Notes under the pieces: generated by a model
Database searches by the model: none
The model's input: only the letters and a program-made list of their open reading frames with translations
What the model was told of the DNA's origin: nothing
Position numbers and translations under genes: made by a program
Shown: positions 1 through 5,601 of the stretch, piece after piece
Numbering within the stretch: the first letter of the stretch is position 1
Layout of the letters: each line of letters opens with the position of its first letter
Assembly (NCBI GenBank): GCA_025359355.1
Contig: JANYGR010000301.1
Location: 1 to 6,133 of the forward strand
Direction: 5' to 3'
DNA: 6,133 nucleotides
Source: Bacteroidota bacterium
GTDB lineage: Bacteria > Bacteroidota > Bacteroidia > B-17B0 > Aurantibacillaceae

Positions 1-236
1 TTAATTTAATTATTTAGTGCATCTCTGATGAGTAAACAAGTGAGACGATGCTGAGCGACTTGTAGTAATTTTTTTTGTTTTATAAATTACTAATGTTGTT
101 TCTGGTTATTGTAACGAGCAATATTTGAAAATGTTACACCTTTTAACACCCTTTAACAACAGTACTTTGTAACTGGTTAGTTTTGGCGCATAAGTGGTAA
201 TTTTTCGCAATTCCAGTTTTATAATTAAAACAAAAG
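1..236. other. Non-coding stretch left of the repeat array
   Basis: No open reading frame worth reporting lies here on either strand; stops fall in all frames within the first 20 bases. What can be seen are two weak inverted repeats: ACAAGT at 36-41 with ACTTGT at 58-63 around a 16-nt loop, and a 9-bp AT-rich stem, 63-71 with 84-92. The stretch 42-57 (GAGACGATGCTGAGCG) loosely recalls the GCTGAG/GACTT-type intergenic inverted repeats common in Bacteroidota, but it is too degenerate to name. No tRNA, riboswitch or confident promoter was recognised. The 20-bp periodicity seen further right is not present here. Confidence 0.6.
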
Positions 237-640
237 TTTATGCACGGAACTATAACCTGCTGTTCAATAAATATATTTTATGCATAAGATTGAAAGTTTA
301 TGCACATAGTTATTATATGATGCATAAAATTTTTACTTGATGTATAAATTTAAGTGATTATGCTTAAAAACAAACCTTAATATAAATTGCTTTAGGTTTA
401 TGCATAGAGTTAAAACTATATGCATAACGGTATATTCTTATGCATAAAAATTGCCGTCTATGTATAGGAGTAATTTTTTATGTATTAAAATGTACTTTAA
501 TACACAAATACGTTATTATATGTTTTTTCACTGTGGTTTATGTATAAAGTGATACAACAAAACAAAACGGTTTAATTCTATACATAAAATACTGCTTATA
601 TGCACAAACACCTCATTTTATGCATAAAATGAGGTGTTTT
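237..640. repeat. 20-bp phased array of degenerate palindromes (20 units)
   Basis: Written in rows of 20 starting at base 241, twenty consecutive rows line up without a single insertion or deletion. Each junction carries a core near TTTATGYATAAA, an imperfect 12-bp palindrome, followed by about 8 variable bases. Hand counts over the 20 units: the base before the core's TG is A in 19; the first position is T in 19; the second is G in 16; the third is a pyrimidine in 20 (13 C, 7 T); the fourth is A in 17; the sixth is A in 17. All nine TGCA tetramers in 237-640 (241, 281, 301, 321, 401, 421, 441, 601, 621) share the same 20-bp phase. TGTA cores at 341, 461, 481 and 541 fit too. Weak units are 261, 381, 501, 521 and 561. 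The array is non-coding, since the core supplies TAA stops and 20 is not a multiple of 3. The symmetric core at about two helical turns suggests stacked binding sites for a dimeric protein (iteron, partition or architectural array), but that is inference. Confidence 0.85.
606..639. repeat. Perfect 34-bp palindrome closing the array
   Basis: The left arm AAACACCTCATTTTATG (606-622) is the exact reverse complement of 623-639, so the palindrome has 17 bp per side with no mismatch. Its centre is the TGCA core of the last array unit (621-624), so the array's own symmetry is extended outward by complementary spacer bases CACCTC and GAGGTG. As RNA it would form a stem of about 15 bp closed by a 4-nt loop. 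Read left to right it runs into TTTT (637-640), and read right to left into TTTG. It could therefore act as a weak bidirectional transcription terminator between the operon and whatever lies further left. It could equally be a high-affinity end site of the array. Both roles are inferred. Confidence 0.8.
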
Positions 641-791
641 AATGAAGTGGTTACTTGATTGTAAAAACGGTAGAGTATAAGTAAAACGTTACTTAAATTT
701 TATATTAGGTTTTAAACTTCATAAGCCGTTAACAAGCTACTAAGCTTAGTAAAGCTATACATAAGATGGGAAAAAATTTCATTGATTTTTA
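641..791. other. Spacer between the array and the operon's last gene
   Basis: No gene is visible. A 14-bp perfect palindrome, TACTAAGCTTAGTA, lies at 738-751 and is flanked by AGC at 735-737 and GCT at 754-756, which would extend the stem after a 2-nt bulge. It lies 36-57 bases past the stop codon of the 388-aa lipoprotein gene, so it could contribute to ending that transcript. There is no T-run after it on the minus strand, so it is not a canonical intrinsic terminator. GTAAAA occurs at 661 and 681, in phase with the array to the left, and may be a decayed continuation of it. Confidence 0.5.
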
Positions 792-1958
792 TTAAAATGT
801 AATAGGATAGGCCTTTAGTTTTATGGTAAAGTATGATGAACTATTATAACCAAATTCAGATCTATACAATAAATTATTCTTAATGTTTAATTGGGTATCT
901 GTAGCTCCAGGTAATGGTGTTGCAGAATTCACAACATGTATGGTATTCAAATCAAAGTTATAAAGTTGAGTCGCATTATAATCACCAATACTTAAATAAA
1001 ATAAATCTGGTGTTTTTTCAACACACGAATATATTTGAGAACTACTTGACACTTTAATTATCCTTTCCCATACTTTAACTCCGCTCGTATTTACTTTAAC
1101 TAAAAAACCATAACGAATCGCTGAGTTTGTTGATTTATATGCTTCTCCAGATACCACGTACGCTCCATCTGAAGTTTCACAGACATCATTCACTCTCATT
1201 GTATTAAGACTGTCTAATAAAATAGCACTCGAAAAATCCTTTACACCATTTGTGTATGAGCTAATATAGTAATCACCAACGAGTATTGTTTTTTTGGTAG
1301 AACTAATCATCGCGTCTCTATAAATAGGAAAAGATGTTTCTGTATTTACAATTGTAGTTAACGAATCGCCATTAGCTCCTATATGTAATAAAGCGGCTTT
1401 ATTATTTTGATTCCAAAAATTAACTATCCAATAGGTATTATCTGCAGCTTCATAACCTATTATACCTTTATCAATATATTGGTGTCCGTAACATTTTGTC
1501 CAAATTGTATCGCCAGTTGTAGAATTTAATTTGGCGATGAATACATTTGAGCTTGTGATATTACTGTTAACTTCGGAACCACCAACAACAATTATTTCAC
1601 CTGCATTAGTTTCAAATGCTTGTCCCGAAAAAAGATTAAACCCTTTCGTGATTGTTTTTTGCCAAAGCAGTCCGCCGTTAGCATTAGTTTTTGTGATTAA
1701 TAATTTATCTTTTGATCCATCGAATTGAACAGATGAAATAATCAGATTTCCTGACGACAAAACAGTAACTGGGTTACTACCCATGTGCGCAAAATCAGAT
1801 CCACTTCCATAATCTGTTTCATATTGAGGAGTTAATTGTTCCGTTGCATAAGCTGGCAATGTACTGCCTCCAGTCGTTGGTGGTGGCGTGGTAGTTTGAT
1901 TTTTTTTACACGCTACTACACCCAAAAATAAACTCCAATATATGATTTGCTTTTTCAT
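792..1958 (-). CDS. Lipoprotein with propeller-like repeats
   Basis: This 388-aa protein begins with a lipoprotein signal peptide; the lipobox GVVAC puts the lipidated cysteine at residue 17, followed by KKN and a Thr/Pro/Gly-rich linker to about residue 35. The body repeats a strand-turn-strand pattern of hydrophobic residues, then an Asn/Gly turn, then Trp. Examples are LLITKTNANGGLLWQK (86-101), VFIAKLNSTTGDTIWTK (139-155), the weaker ALLHIGANGDSL (189-200) and FLVKVNTSGVKVWERI (285-300). These alternate with strands such as EIIVVGG (121-127), TILVGDY (224-230) and GAYVVSGE (265-272). The pattern is typical of Bacteroidota extracellular beta-propeller-like proteins. No catalytic motif or T9SS sorting domain is visible. 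It is the last gene of the putative operon, 40 bp after the previous one. ATG AAA AAG at 1958 directly precedes a good signal peptide, which supports this start. The substrate or partner is unknown. Confidence 0.85.
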   Translation of the reverse strand: MKKQIIYWSLFLGVVACKKNQTTTPPPTTGGSTLPAYATEQLTPQYETDYGSGSDFAHMGSNPVTVLSSGNLIISSVQFDGSKDKLLITKTNANGGLLWQKTITKGFNLFSGQAFETNAGEIIVVGGSEVNSNITSSNVFIAKLNSTTGDTIWTKCYGHQYIDKGIIGYEAADNTYWIVNFWNQNNKAALLHIGANGDSLTTIVNTETSFPIYRDAMISSTKKTILVGDYYISSYTNGVKDFSSAILLDSLNTMRVNDVCETSDGAYVVSGEAYKSTNSAIRYGFLVKVNTSGVKVWERIIKVSSSSQIYSCVEKTPDLFYLSIGDYNATQLYNFDLNTIHVVNSATPLPGATDTQLNIKNNLLYRSEFGYNSSSYFTIKLKAYPITF

Positions 1959-1998
1959 GATTTAATGTTAAGTTATAGGTAAGTTAGGCTTTAATGGA

Positions 1999-2688
1999 TT
2001 AATGATTATTATCATGCTCTTCTTCATCGTCATTATTAATAACTGGAAGTTCAGTAATAACAAAGCCCGTTAAGTTAGGAACAAAAAGTGCATCTGAAAC
2101 ACTTGCAAAACTAAGTGTATTAGCAGTAATAATACATTTTCCCTTTGGTTGTTGAATTTCATACTCTAATACTAATCCTTTGATGCTTTTACCATTAACC
2201 CCTACGCCCGGTATTAGCGAATTACAGTCTATTGAAGCATCATACCATAAAGTAACTTTGGGAGTTTGAGGATCATTAAATTGTAAACTCATTTTTTTAC
2301 AAACTCGTCCTGCAATTGTTTTTGTTAACGTTGTATTTGTAATAATCAAGGAGGTATCCTTATAGTTTAATAGTTTATTAAACCCACTATTGTTTGGCAA
2401 AAGCATGTGATAGGCTTCTTTGATGTCATGTTCGTTTACTATTGAGTAAACATTTTTTTCATTGATAATCGTTTTAAGATACTGTTGATGATTAGCAAAA
2501 CCTTGTTCTTGCAAACATTTATTAGGTTTGTAAATAAACCTAAAATAGAGGCTATCGTTTTGCGTAATGGTGTTACTAACCGTATCGATAAGTAATACTT
2601 TATAGGTAACCGTTCCTCTATTGGTTTGTCCAATTACAAGTAATGGAAGCAAACTTATCGCAATTATGAAGTTGAGTATTTTAAACAT
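1999..2688 (-). CDS. Secreted DUF4412/GLPGLI-like protein
   Basis: This 229-aa protein has a Sec signal peptide (hydrophobic residues 4-19, likely cleavage after VIG before QTNRG) and no lipobox cysteine. After cleavage it starts GTVTYKV, as such families often do. The order of motifs resembles the Bacteroidota DUF4412 and GLPGLI families: IAGRVCKKM (125-133) where those have a 'GyxCkk' element, TLWYD (146-150), IKGLVLEYE (169-177) where those have a 'GLPGLxLE'-type element, and SDALFVP (198-204). The match is by eye and is partial; the canonical GLPGLI string itself is absent. The C-terminus is acidic and His/Asn-rich (NNDDEEEHDNNH, 218-229), which could bind metal but may simply be a disordered tail. 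No activity is established for these families to my knowledge. Its neighbours lie 40 and 47 bp away, and no clear promoter is seen in those gaps. Confidence 0.8.
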   Translation of the reverse strand: MFKILNFIIAISLLPLLVIGQTNRGTVTYKVLLIDTVSNTITQNDSLYFRFIYKPNKCLQEQGFANHQQYLKTIINEKNVYSIVNEHDIKEAYHMLLPNNSGFNKLLNYKDTSLIITNTTLTKTIAGRVCKKMSLQFNDPQTPKVTLWYDASIDCNSLIPGVGVNGKSIKGLVLEYEIQQPKGKCIITANTLSFASVSDALFVPNLTGFVITELPVINNDDEEEHDNNH

Positions 2689-2735
2689 AATGTTTGTGGG
2701 TTTAATTAAATTATGATGTTTTTATTACTAATGGG

Positions 2736-2951
2736 TTACTCTCCAATTAGAGCACAAGTCGTATTTGAATTAACTTTATGAGAATCACAATCTTTTTGAA
2801 ATGTTGATTCTTTAGTTGCAAACTGCGTCCCCCAATCTTTAGTGTAAACAGTTCCATTATTATCAAAGCAATCACAATAATAATGGTTTCTCTTACAATT
2901 AGTAAACAACAAACTACAGGTAAAAATAATAAGAAGATTTTTCATGGACAT
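2736..2951 (-). CDS. Small Cys-rich lipoprotein
   Basis: This 71-aa protein has a signal peptide and the lipobox LFTNC, with the lipidated cysteine at residue 19. The mature part is only about 53 residues and contains four further cysteines: the pair CDC at 26 and 28, then C55 and C66. The pattern CxC, a Gly-containing turn, then a Lys-rich helix leading into a Cys and a final TTCAL-type Cys resembles a common class of small uncharacterised Bacteroidota lipoproteins. Two disulfides are plausible. Codons 1 and 3 are both ATG; the second (ATGAAAAATC at 2945) gives the more usual MKN start, so the true protein may be two residues shorter. It sits 16 bp after the T9SS cargo gene and 47 bp before the DUF4412-like gene. 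The function is unknown. Confidence 0.75.
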   Translation of the reverse strand: MSMKNLLIIFTCSLLFTNCKRNHYYCDCFDNNGTVYTKDWGTQFATKESTFQKDCDSHKVNSNTTCALIGE

Positions 2952-2967
2952 GTATTTTAAATTTTAA

Positions 2968-3705
2968 TTATTGAACAACTACTTTTTTAATAGTAACTTC
3001 ACCTTGGTTACCTCTGATAATAATAGTATATACTCCCTTTGCAAAGCTACTTAAATCAATATCATTGGAGTAAGAAATGGTATCAATAGTAAATAATGAT
3101 TTTGCAAACGCATCAACCACTTCAATAGAAGTAACCAAACTGGGATTGGTTAAAAACACTTTACATAAACCATTCGTTGGATTTGGTGCAATTTCGGCAA
3201 CTAAGTTTGAATTGGTAATCATTGCCGACGCTTTTTTAGTAGATCCATCCACTAATGCTAACGCCACTGTAGGTTTTTCATCTACTTGTTTTGTAAGTGG
3301 TGTAATTATCGGTATTTTTTTAGTTTCATAGCTGGTTGCCATTAAATCGAGCCTATTAAAAGTGTATAATAAATGATATAATTCTTTAATGGTTTCGTCC
3401 GTACTTTGATTGTTGCGGCTTAATATTTTATATTCCAAAGCCAAGGCCATCATATATTGATTGGTAATATCAATTTGGTCTGGACCCACAACAGATTTTG
3501 GAGCAGAGCTAACGCCATTAAATGTATTATTCCGTTCTGGAAACACAATACAATCTCCTTGACTTATCCCAATTTTTATAAAATCATTTATCATACGTGT
3601 ACGATAATACCAATAGCGACGATGCGCCTTATAATTATCAATCGTTTGACTTTGAGTAACTATTGTAACTAAAAGTAATAAGAAAACAAGATTATTTTTT
3701 TTCAT
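2968..3705 (-). CDS. T9SS-exported protein, full-length YWYYRTRM paralogue
   Basis: This 245-aa protein has a signal peptide (MKKNNLVFLLLLVTIVTQSQ) and a C-terminal type A sorting domain at about 169-245. The domain shows the family landmarks: APNPTNG near its start, a GVYTIIIRG strand, and a final TIKKVVVQ. Such domains direct cargo through the outer membrane by the type IX secretion system, usually with removal of the domain. The N-terminal mature region (21-58) contains HRRYWYYRTRMINDF, then QGDC and ER, and is shared with the 66-aa protein at 4217-4417 (32 of 38 residues identical by hand count). The middle (60-165) holds a predicted helical stretch around YMMALALEYKIL and a low-complexity linker; no enzymatic motif is seen. 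It is 5 bp after the lipoprotein gene at 3711-4220, its likely partner, because the pair is duplicated together. The binding partner is unknown. Confidence 0.88.
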   Translation of the reverse strand: MKKNNLVFLLLLVTIVTQSQTIDNYKAHRRYWYYRTRMINDFIKIGISQGDCIVFPERNNTFNGVSSAPKSVVGPDQIDITNQYMMALALEYKILSRNNQSTDETIKELYHLLYTFNRLDLMATSYETKKIPIITPLTKQVDEKPTVALALVDGSTKKASAMITNSNLVAEIAPNPTNGLCKVFLTNPSLVTSIEVVDAFAKSLFTIDTISYSNDIDLSSFAKGVYTIIIRGNQGEVTIKKVVVQ

Positions 3706-3710
3706 TATTA

Positions 3711-4220
3711 TTAATTTTTTATTTTAACAAGCTTAAGATTATAGGTGTGAGTTTGTTGGTTTTGAATATGTAGTTCTTTTGAATCTAATTTTAATATTTT
3801 CCAAGAAGTTGTATTTGATTCGGGACCAAATAATTGTTTACCACATTGTAATGGGCTACCCCAACAACTTTTAGCTCCATTATAATAATAAGGATCTATT
3901 ATGCCGTCTAATATTTCATTAGTATTATTAAATGTCATCCTACAAATGCTTGCATATGCAGGCTGAGCATCGATTATTGTTTTATTTTTAGGATCTCCCG
4001 TATAGTTAGTAAATAATACATTTTTATAATCATCATTTCCCGCATAATTAATTAACTCTGTACTATCAATACCATCTACTTCATAAAGTGTTAGTGTCCA
4101 GTAACCATGCAGATTTTTAGGGCCATCTTTTTCAATACCACCTTCAGGGTATTTTTTGCAGGCTGTAACTAAAATTATGCAAGTTAATGCACAGGTTATG
4201 TAAAGGGTTGTTGTTTTCAT
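3711..4220 (-). CDS. Lipocalin-like lipoprotein, copy 2
   Basis: This 169-aa lipoprotein has the lipobox LVTAC with the cysteine at residue 21, followed by KKYPEGG. After a short linker comes GYWTLTLYEVDGIDST (39-54), a pattern typical of Bacteroidota lipocalin-like lipoproteins in which a Trp starts the first strand. The C-terminal part (SWKILKLDSKELHIQ, then TYNLKLVK) has the alternating pattern expected of closing beta strands. It is a paralogue of the gene at 4426-4908: the first ~60 residues align without gaps, and 26 bases over the lipobox region (4138-4163) are identical to 4826-4851. Two extra cysteines (C119/C125 region, SCWGSPLQC) roughly match CQMGYC in copy 1, so a conserved disulfide is possible. 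Its start ATG overlaps the stop of the upstream 66-aa gene in an ATGA, which suggests translational coupling. No ligand is known. Confidence 0.85.
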   Translation of the reverse strand: MKTTTLYITCALTCIILVTACKKYPEGGIEKDGPKNLHGYWTLTLYEVDGIDSTELINYAGNDDYKNVLFTNYTGDPKNKTIIDAQPAYASICRMTFNNTNEILDGIIDPYYYNGAKSCWGSPLQCGKQLFGPESNTTSWKILKLDSKELHIQNQQTHTYNLKLVKIKN

Positions 4221-4417
4221 TTTTTTAATATTGTTTTTAATTTAGTTCTTTCTGCAAACACCAAACAATCGCCTTGATTTTTGCCAATTTTCATAAAATC
4301 GTTTATCATCCTGGTACGATAATACCAATAGCGACGATGAGCTTTATCATTATCTATTGTTTGACTTTTTACCCAAAGAGATAGAATGATAAATAGAAAA
4401 CTGAAATAATTTCTCAT
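4217..4417 (-). CDS. Truncated YWYYRTRM paralogue, 66 aa
   Basis: This 66-aa product has a signal peptide (MRNYFSFLFIILSLWVKSQ) followed by residues 20-57, which match residues 21-58 of the 245-aa T9SS cargo at 2968-3705 at 32 of 38 positions. It includes the whole HRRYWYYRTRMINDF block and QGDC. After the shared ER the sequences part: this copy runs TKLKTILKK to a TGA, whereas the other continues for 187 residues to its sorting domain. DNA identity includes 26 bases (4314-4339 against 3599-3624). The simplest reading is an internal deletion that joined the N-terminal part directly to the leader of the next gene, since its stop overlaps that gene's ATG. It may be a decaying remnant. It may also be a functional small periplasmic protein, because the motif is conserved while the signal peptide has diverged. 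Without a sorting domain it cannot be T9SS cargo. Confidence 0.7.
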   Translation of the reverse strand: MRNYFSFLFIILSLWVKSQTIDNDKAHRRYWYYRTRMINDFMKIGKNQGDCLVFAERTKLKTILKK

Positions 4418-4425
4418 AAAATAAT

Positions 4426-4908
4426 TTAATTAGATGTTTTGTGAAATACAAGCTTATAGCTATTCGTTAAACTTGATGTTAGTATCATATCCGCATTAGT
4501 AAGTTTAGTTATGTGCCAAGCAACAGAATTCCCTTCAGGAACAAAATACATTTTATAACAATACCCCATTTGACAAACAAGTGCAGTTCCCTCTTGTGAA
4601 TAAAAATTTAAATCTTTATTGCTATTAACGTAATATGCTAAATATCCAATTCCTCCTATTGTAACTGATATATCTTTATCATCAGAATGTGGCTTTACAA
4701 ATAATACTTTCTTATAAATAGCATCATTGTTATAATTTATCAAATCAGTACTATCAATACCGTTTACTTCATATAAGGTTAGCTCCCAAATGCCTTTTAT
4801 ATCTGTATCACGTTTATAAATGTATCCACCTTCAGGGTATTTTTTGCAGGCAACAACTAGTAGCCCACATATTAAAATTAAACTATAGGTTCTTATTTTT
4901 TGTTTCAT
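4426..4908 (-). CDS. Lipocalin-like lipoprotein, copy 1
   Basis: This 160-aa lipoprotein has the lipobox LVVAC with the cysteine at 21 and the mature start CKKYPEGG. GIWELTLYEVNGIDST (39-54) and IYKKVLF are shared almost residue for residue with the gene at 3711-4220. The central portion (about 70-110) is divergent between the copies, and the ends resemble each other again (VAWHITKL against TSWKILKL; SYKLVF against TYNLKLV). The fold is inferred to be a small lipocalin-like beta barrel anchored to a membrane by its lipid. It is 3 bp after the 228-aa lipoprotein gene and 8 bp before the truncated YWYYRTRM gene, so it is co-transcribed in all likelihood. Divergence in the middle while the frame stays intact suggests that both copies are or were used. 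No ligand or catalytic residues are recognisable. Confidence 0.85.
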   Translation of the reverse strand: MKQKIRTYSLILICGLLVVACKKYPEGGYIYKRDTDIKGIWELTLYEVNGIDSTDLINYNNDAIYKKVLFVKPHSDDKDISVTIGGIGYLAYYVNSNKDLNFYSQEGTALVCQMGYCYKMYFVPEGNSVAWHITKLTNADMILTSSLTNSYKLVFHKTSN

Positions 4909-4911
4909 AAA

Positions 4912-5598
4912 TTAAAAATTAGTATGGTCTAAGGTTATTTCAATTTCAATTAACTCATCAAAAGTGCTATAAAAAGTTGATTCTACTTGTAAAGTGTGTA
5001 TTATACCTTGGTTTCCTATTTTATAATCAAAAGACCAAGAGGTACCACTAACAGGGCCATTAAATCTTCTGTTTACATTAATTACATTATAATATTTTGT
5101 TCCTACATTATATAATTCATAATTAAGTGCTTTACAAGTGTCGTTTGGCATATTAACTGTATTTGCCCAGGTAGTATTTTGCTGTAATGGCATTTGTATC
5201 ATTAAAGGATAAACATAGTAAACTGTTCCCATTGGTTTAAAAACGTTACACGCTAATGTGCTGTCAAAATAAACCAATTGTTTATAACCGCCCATAATGG
5301 AACAACTACTTAAATACCATATTTTACCAATAGTACCATTTGGCAAGGTACTATCTGCAAGCAGCGTTAAATAGTTTGATGCAGTCATGTGATAAATATT
5401 AGGGGGAGTTCCGTCATAATACGTTTCTGTTTGTGTCTTTTTTATTGTATAGTAGCAGGTATCACCTATTTGATGAGGATGGTCTGTTACTGTATAAGGT
5501 GGCCCTGCTATACCAGTGCTCGAACTTGGTTGATGCGCTTCTTTTTTACAAGAAAGCACAGCTACACTGATGACGATGAGATACAATAAACGCATCAT
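4912..5598 (-). CDS. Uncharacterised lipoprotein, 228 aa
   Basis: I do not recognise this family. The 228-aa product has a short signal peptide and the lipobox AVLSC, with the lipidated cysteine at residue 17, followed by KKEAHQPSSS, a flexible linker. The remaining ~190 residues are rich in Tyr, Thr and Asn and have the alternating pattern of a beta-rich extracytoplasmic domain. There are four more cysteines (48, 99, 117, 155), which could form two disulfides. The C-terminal strand pair around SWSFDYKIGNQGIIHTLQ (187-204) resembles the 'Y..GIG.v' endings of several Bacteroidota surface lipoproteins, but only loosely. Two adjacent ATG codons (5598 and 5595) are possible starts, and the choice changes one residue. 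It lies 3 bp after the tail-like gene and 3 bp before the lipocalin-like copy 1, which is strong operon spacing. Confidence 0.8.
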   Translation of the reverse strand: MMRLLYLIVISVAVLSCKKEAHQPSSSTGIAGPPYTVTDHPHQIGDTCYYTIKKTQTETYYDGTPPNIYHMTASNYLTLLADSTLPNGTIGKIWYLSSCSIMGGYKQLVYFDSTLACNVFKPMGTVYYVYPLMIQMPLQQNTTWANTVNMPNDTCKALNYELYNVGTKYYNVINVNRRFNGPVSGTSWSFDYKIGNQGIIHTLQVESTFYSTFDELIEIEITLDHTNF

Positions 5599-5601
5599 AT
5601 T

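Larger units (their letters stand above)
2968..4908 (-). repeat. Tandem duplication of a lipoprotein-plus-cargo gene pair
   Basis: The block contains two copies of a two-gene unit: a lipocalin-like lipoprotein followed by a YWYYRTRM secreted protein. Copy 1 is 4217-4908 and copy 2 is 2968-4220. Stretches of 26 identical bases mark equivalent points: 4826-4851 against 4138-4163 (lipobox region), and 4314-4339 against 3599-3624 (YWYYRTRM region). The offsets are 688 and 715 bp. The second gene of copy 1 is cut after its N-terminal motif, so the copies differ in length. Protein divergence outside the conserved patches is considerable, so the duplication is not very recent. Confidence 0.8.

Noticed and set aside
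25..60. Hammerhead-like ribozyme (CTGATGAG at 25-32)
   Set aside because: Only the first conserved block is present. The GAAA block and the three flanking stems cannot be found at proper distances.
63..92. Intrinsic terminator
   Set aside because: The 9-bp stem is almost entirely A/T with a 12-nt loop, and the T-run lies inside the loop, so it lacks the usual GC-rich stem followed by T's.
237..640. CRISPR array
   Set aside because: The repeated core is only about 10-12 bases and degenerate, the variable part is about 8 bases, and no cas gene is present. CRISPR repeats and spacers are each normally well over 20 bases and the repeats are near-identical.
237..640. Coding repeat protein
   Set aside because: The 20-bp unit is not a multiple of three and the core contributes TAA stops in rotating frames, so no reading frame crosses it.
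237..640. Cluster of promoters (many TATAAT-like boxes)
   Set aside because: The core is palindromic and regularly spaced, and no matching -33 elements or downstream gene starts accompany it. The Bacteroidota TANNTTTG box is not what repeats here.
735..756. Canonical rho-independent terminator of the operon
   Set aside because: The hairpin around TACTAAGCTTAGTA is real, but on the minus strand it is followed by TGTTAACGG with no T-run.
1..791. Insertion sequence or other mobile element
   Set aside because: No transposase or recombinase fragment, terminal inverted repeats at matching distance, or target-site duplication could be found.
1531..1728. Plus-strand 65-codon reading frame
   Set aside because: It lies antisense inside the 388-aa lipoprotein gene, which has a clear signal peptide and repeats; no independent coding evidence.
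2439..2633. Minus-strand 64-codon frame
   Set aside because: It is an out-of-frame shadow within the DUF4412-like gene and lacks a signal peptide or known motif.
3077..3672. Plus-strand reading frames at 3077-3331 and 3457-3672
   Set aside because: Both are antisense to the T9SS cargo gene, whose sorting domain and paralogue establish the true frame.
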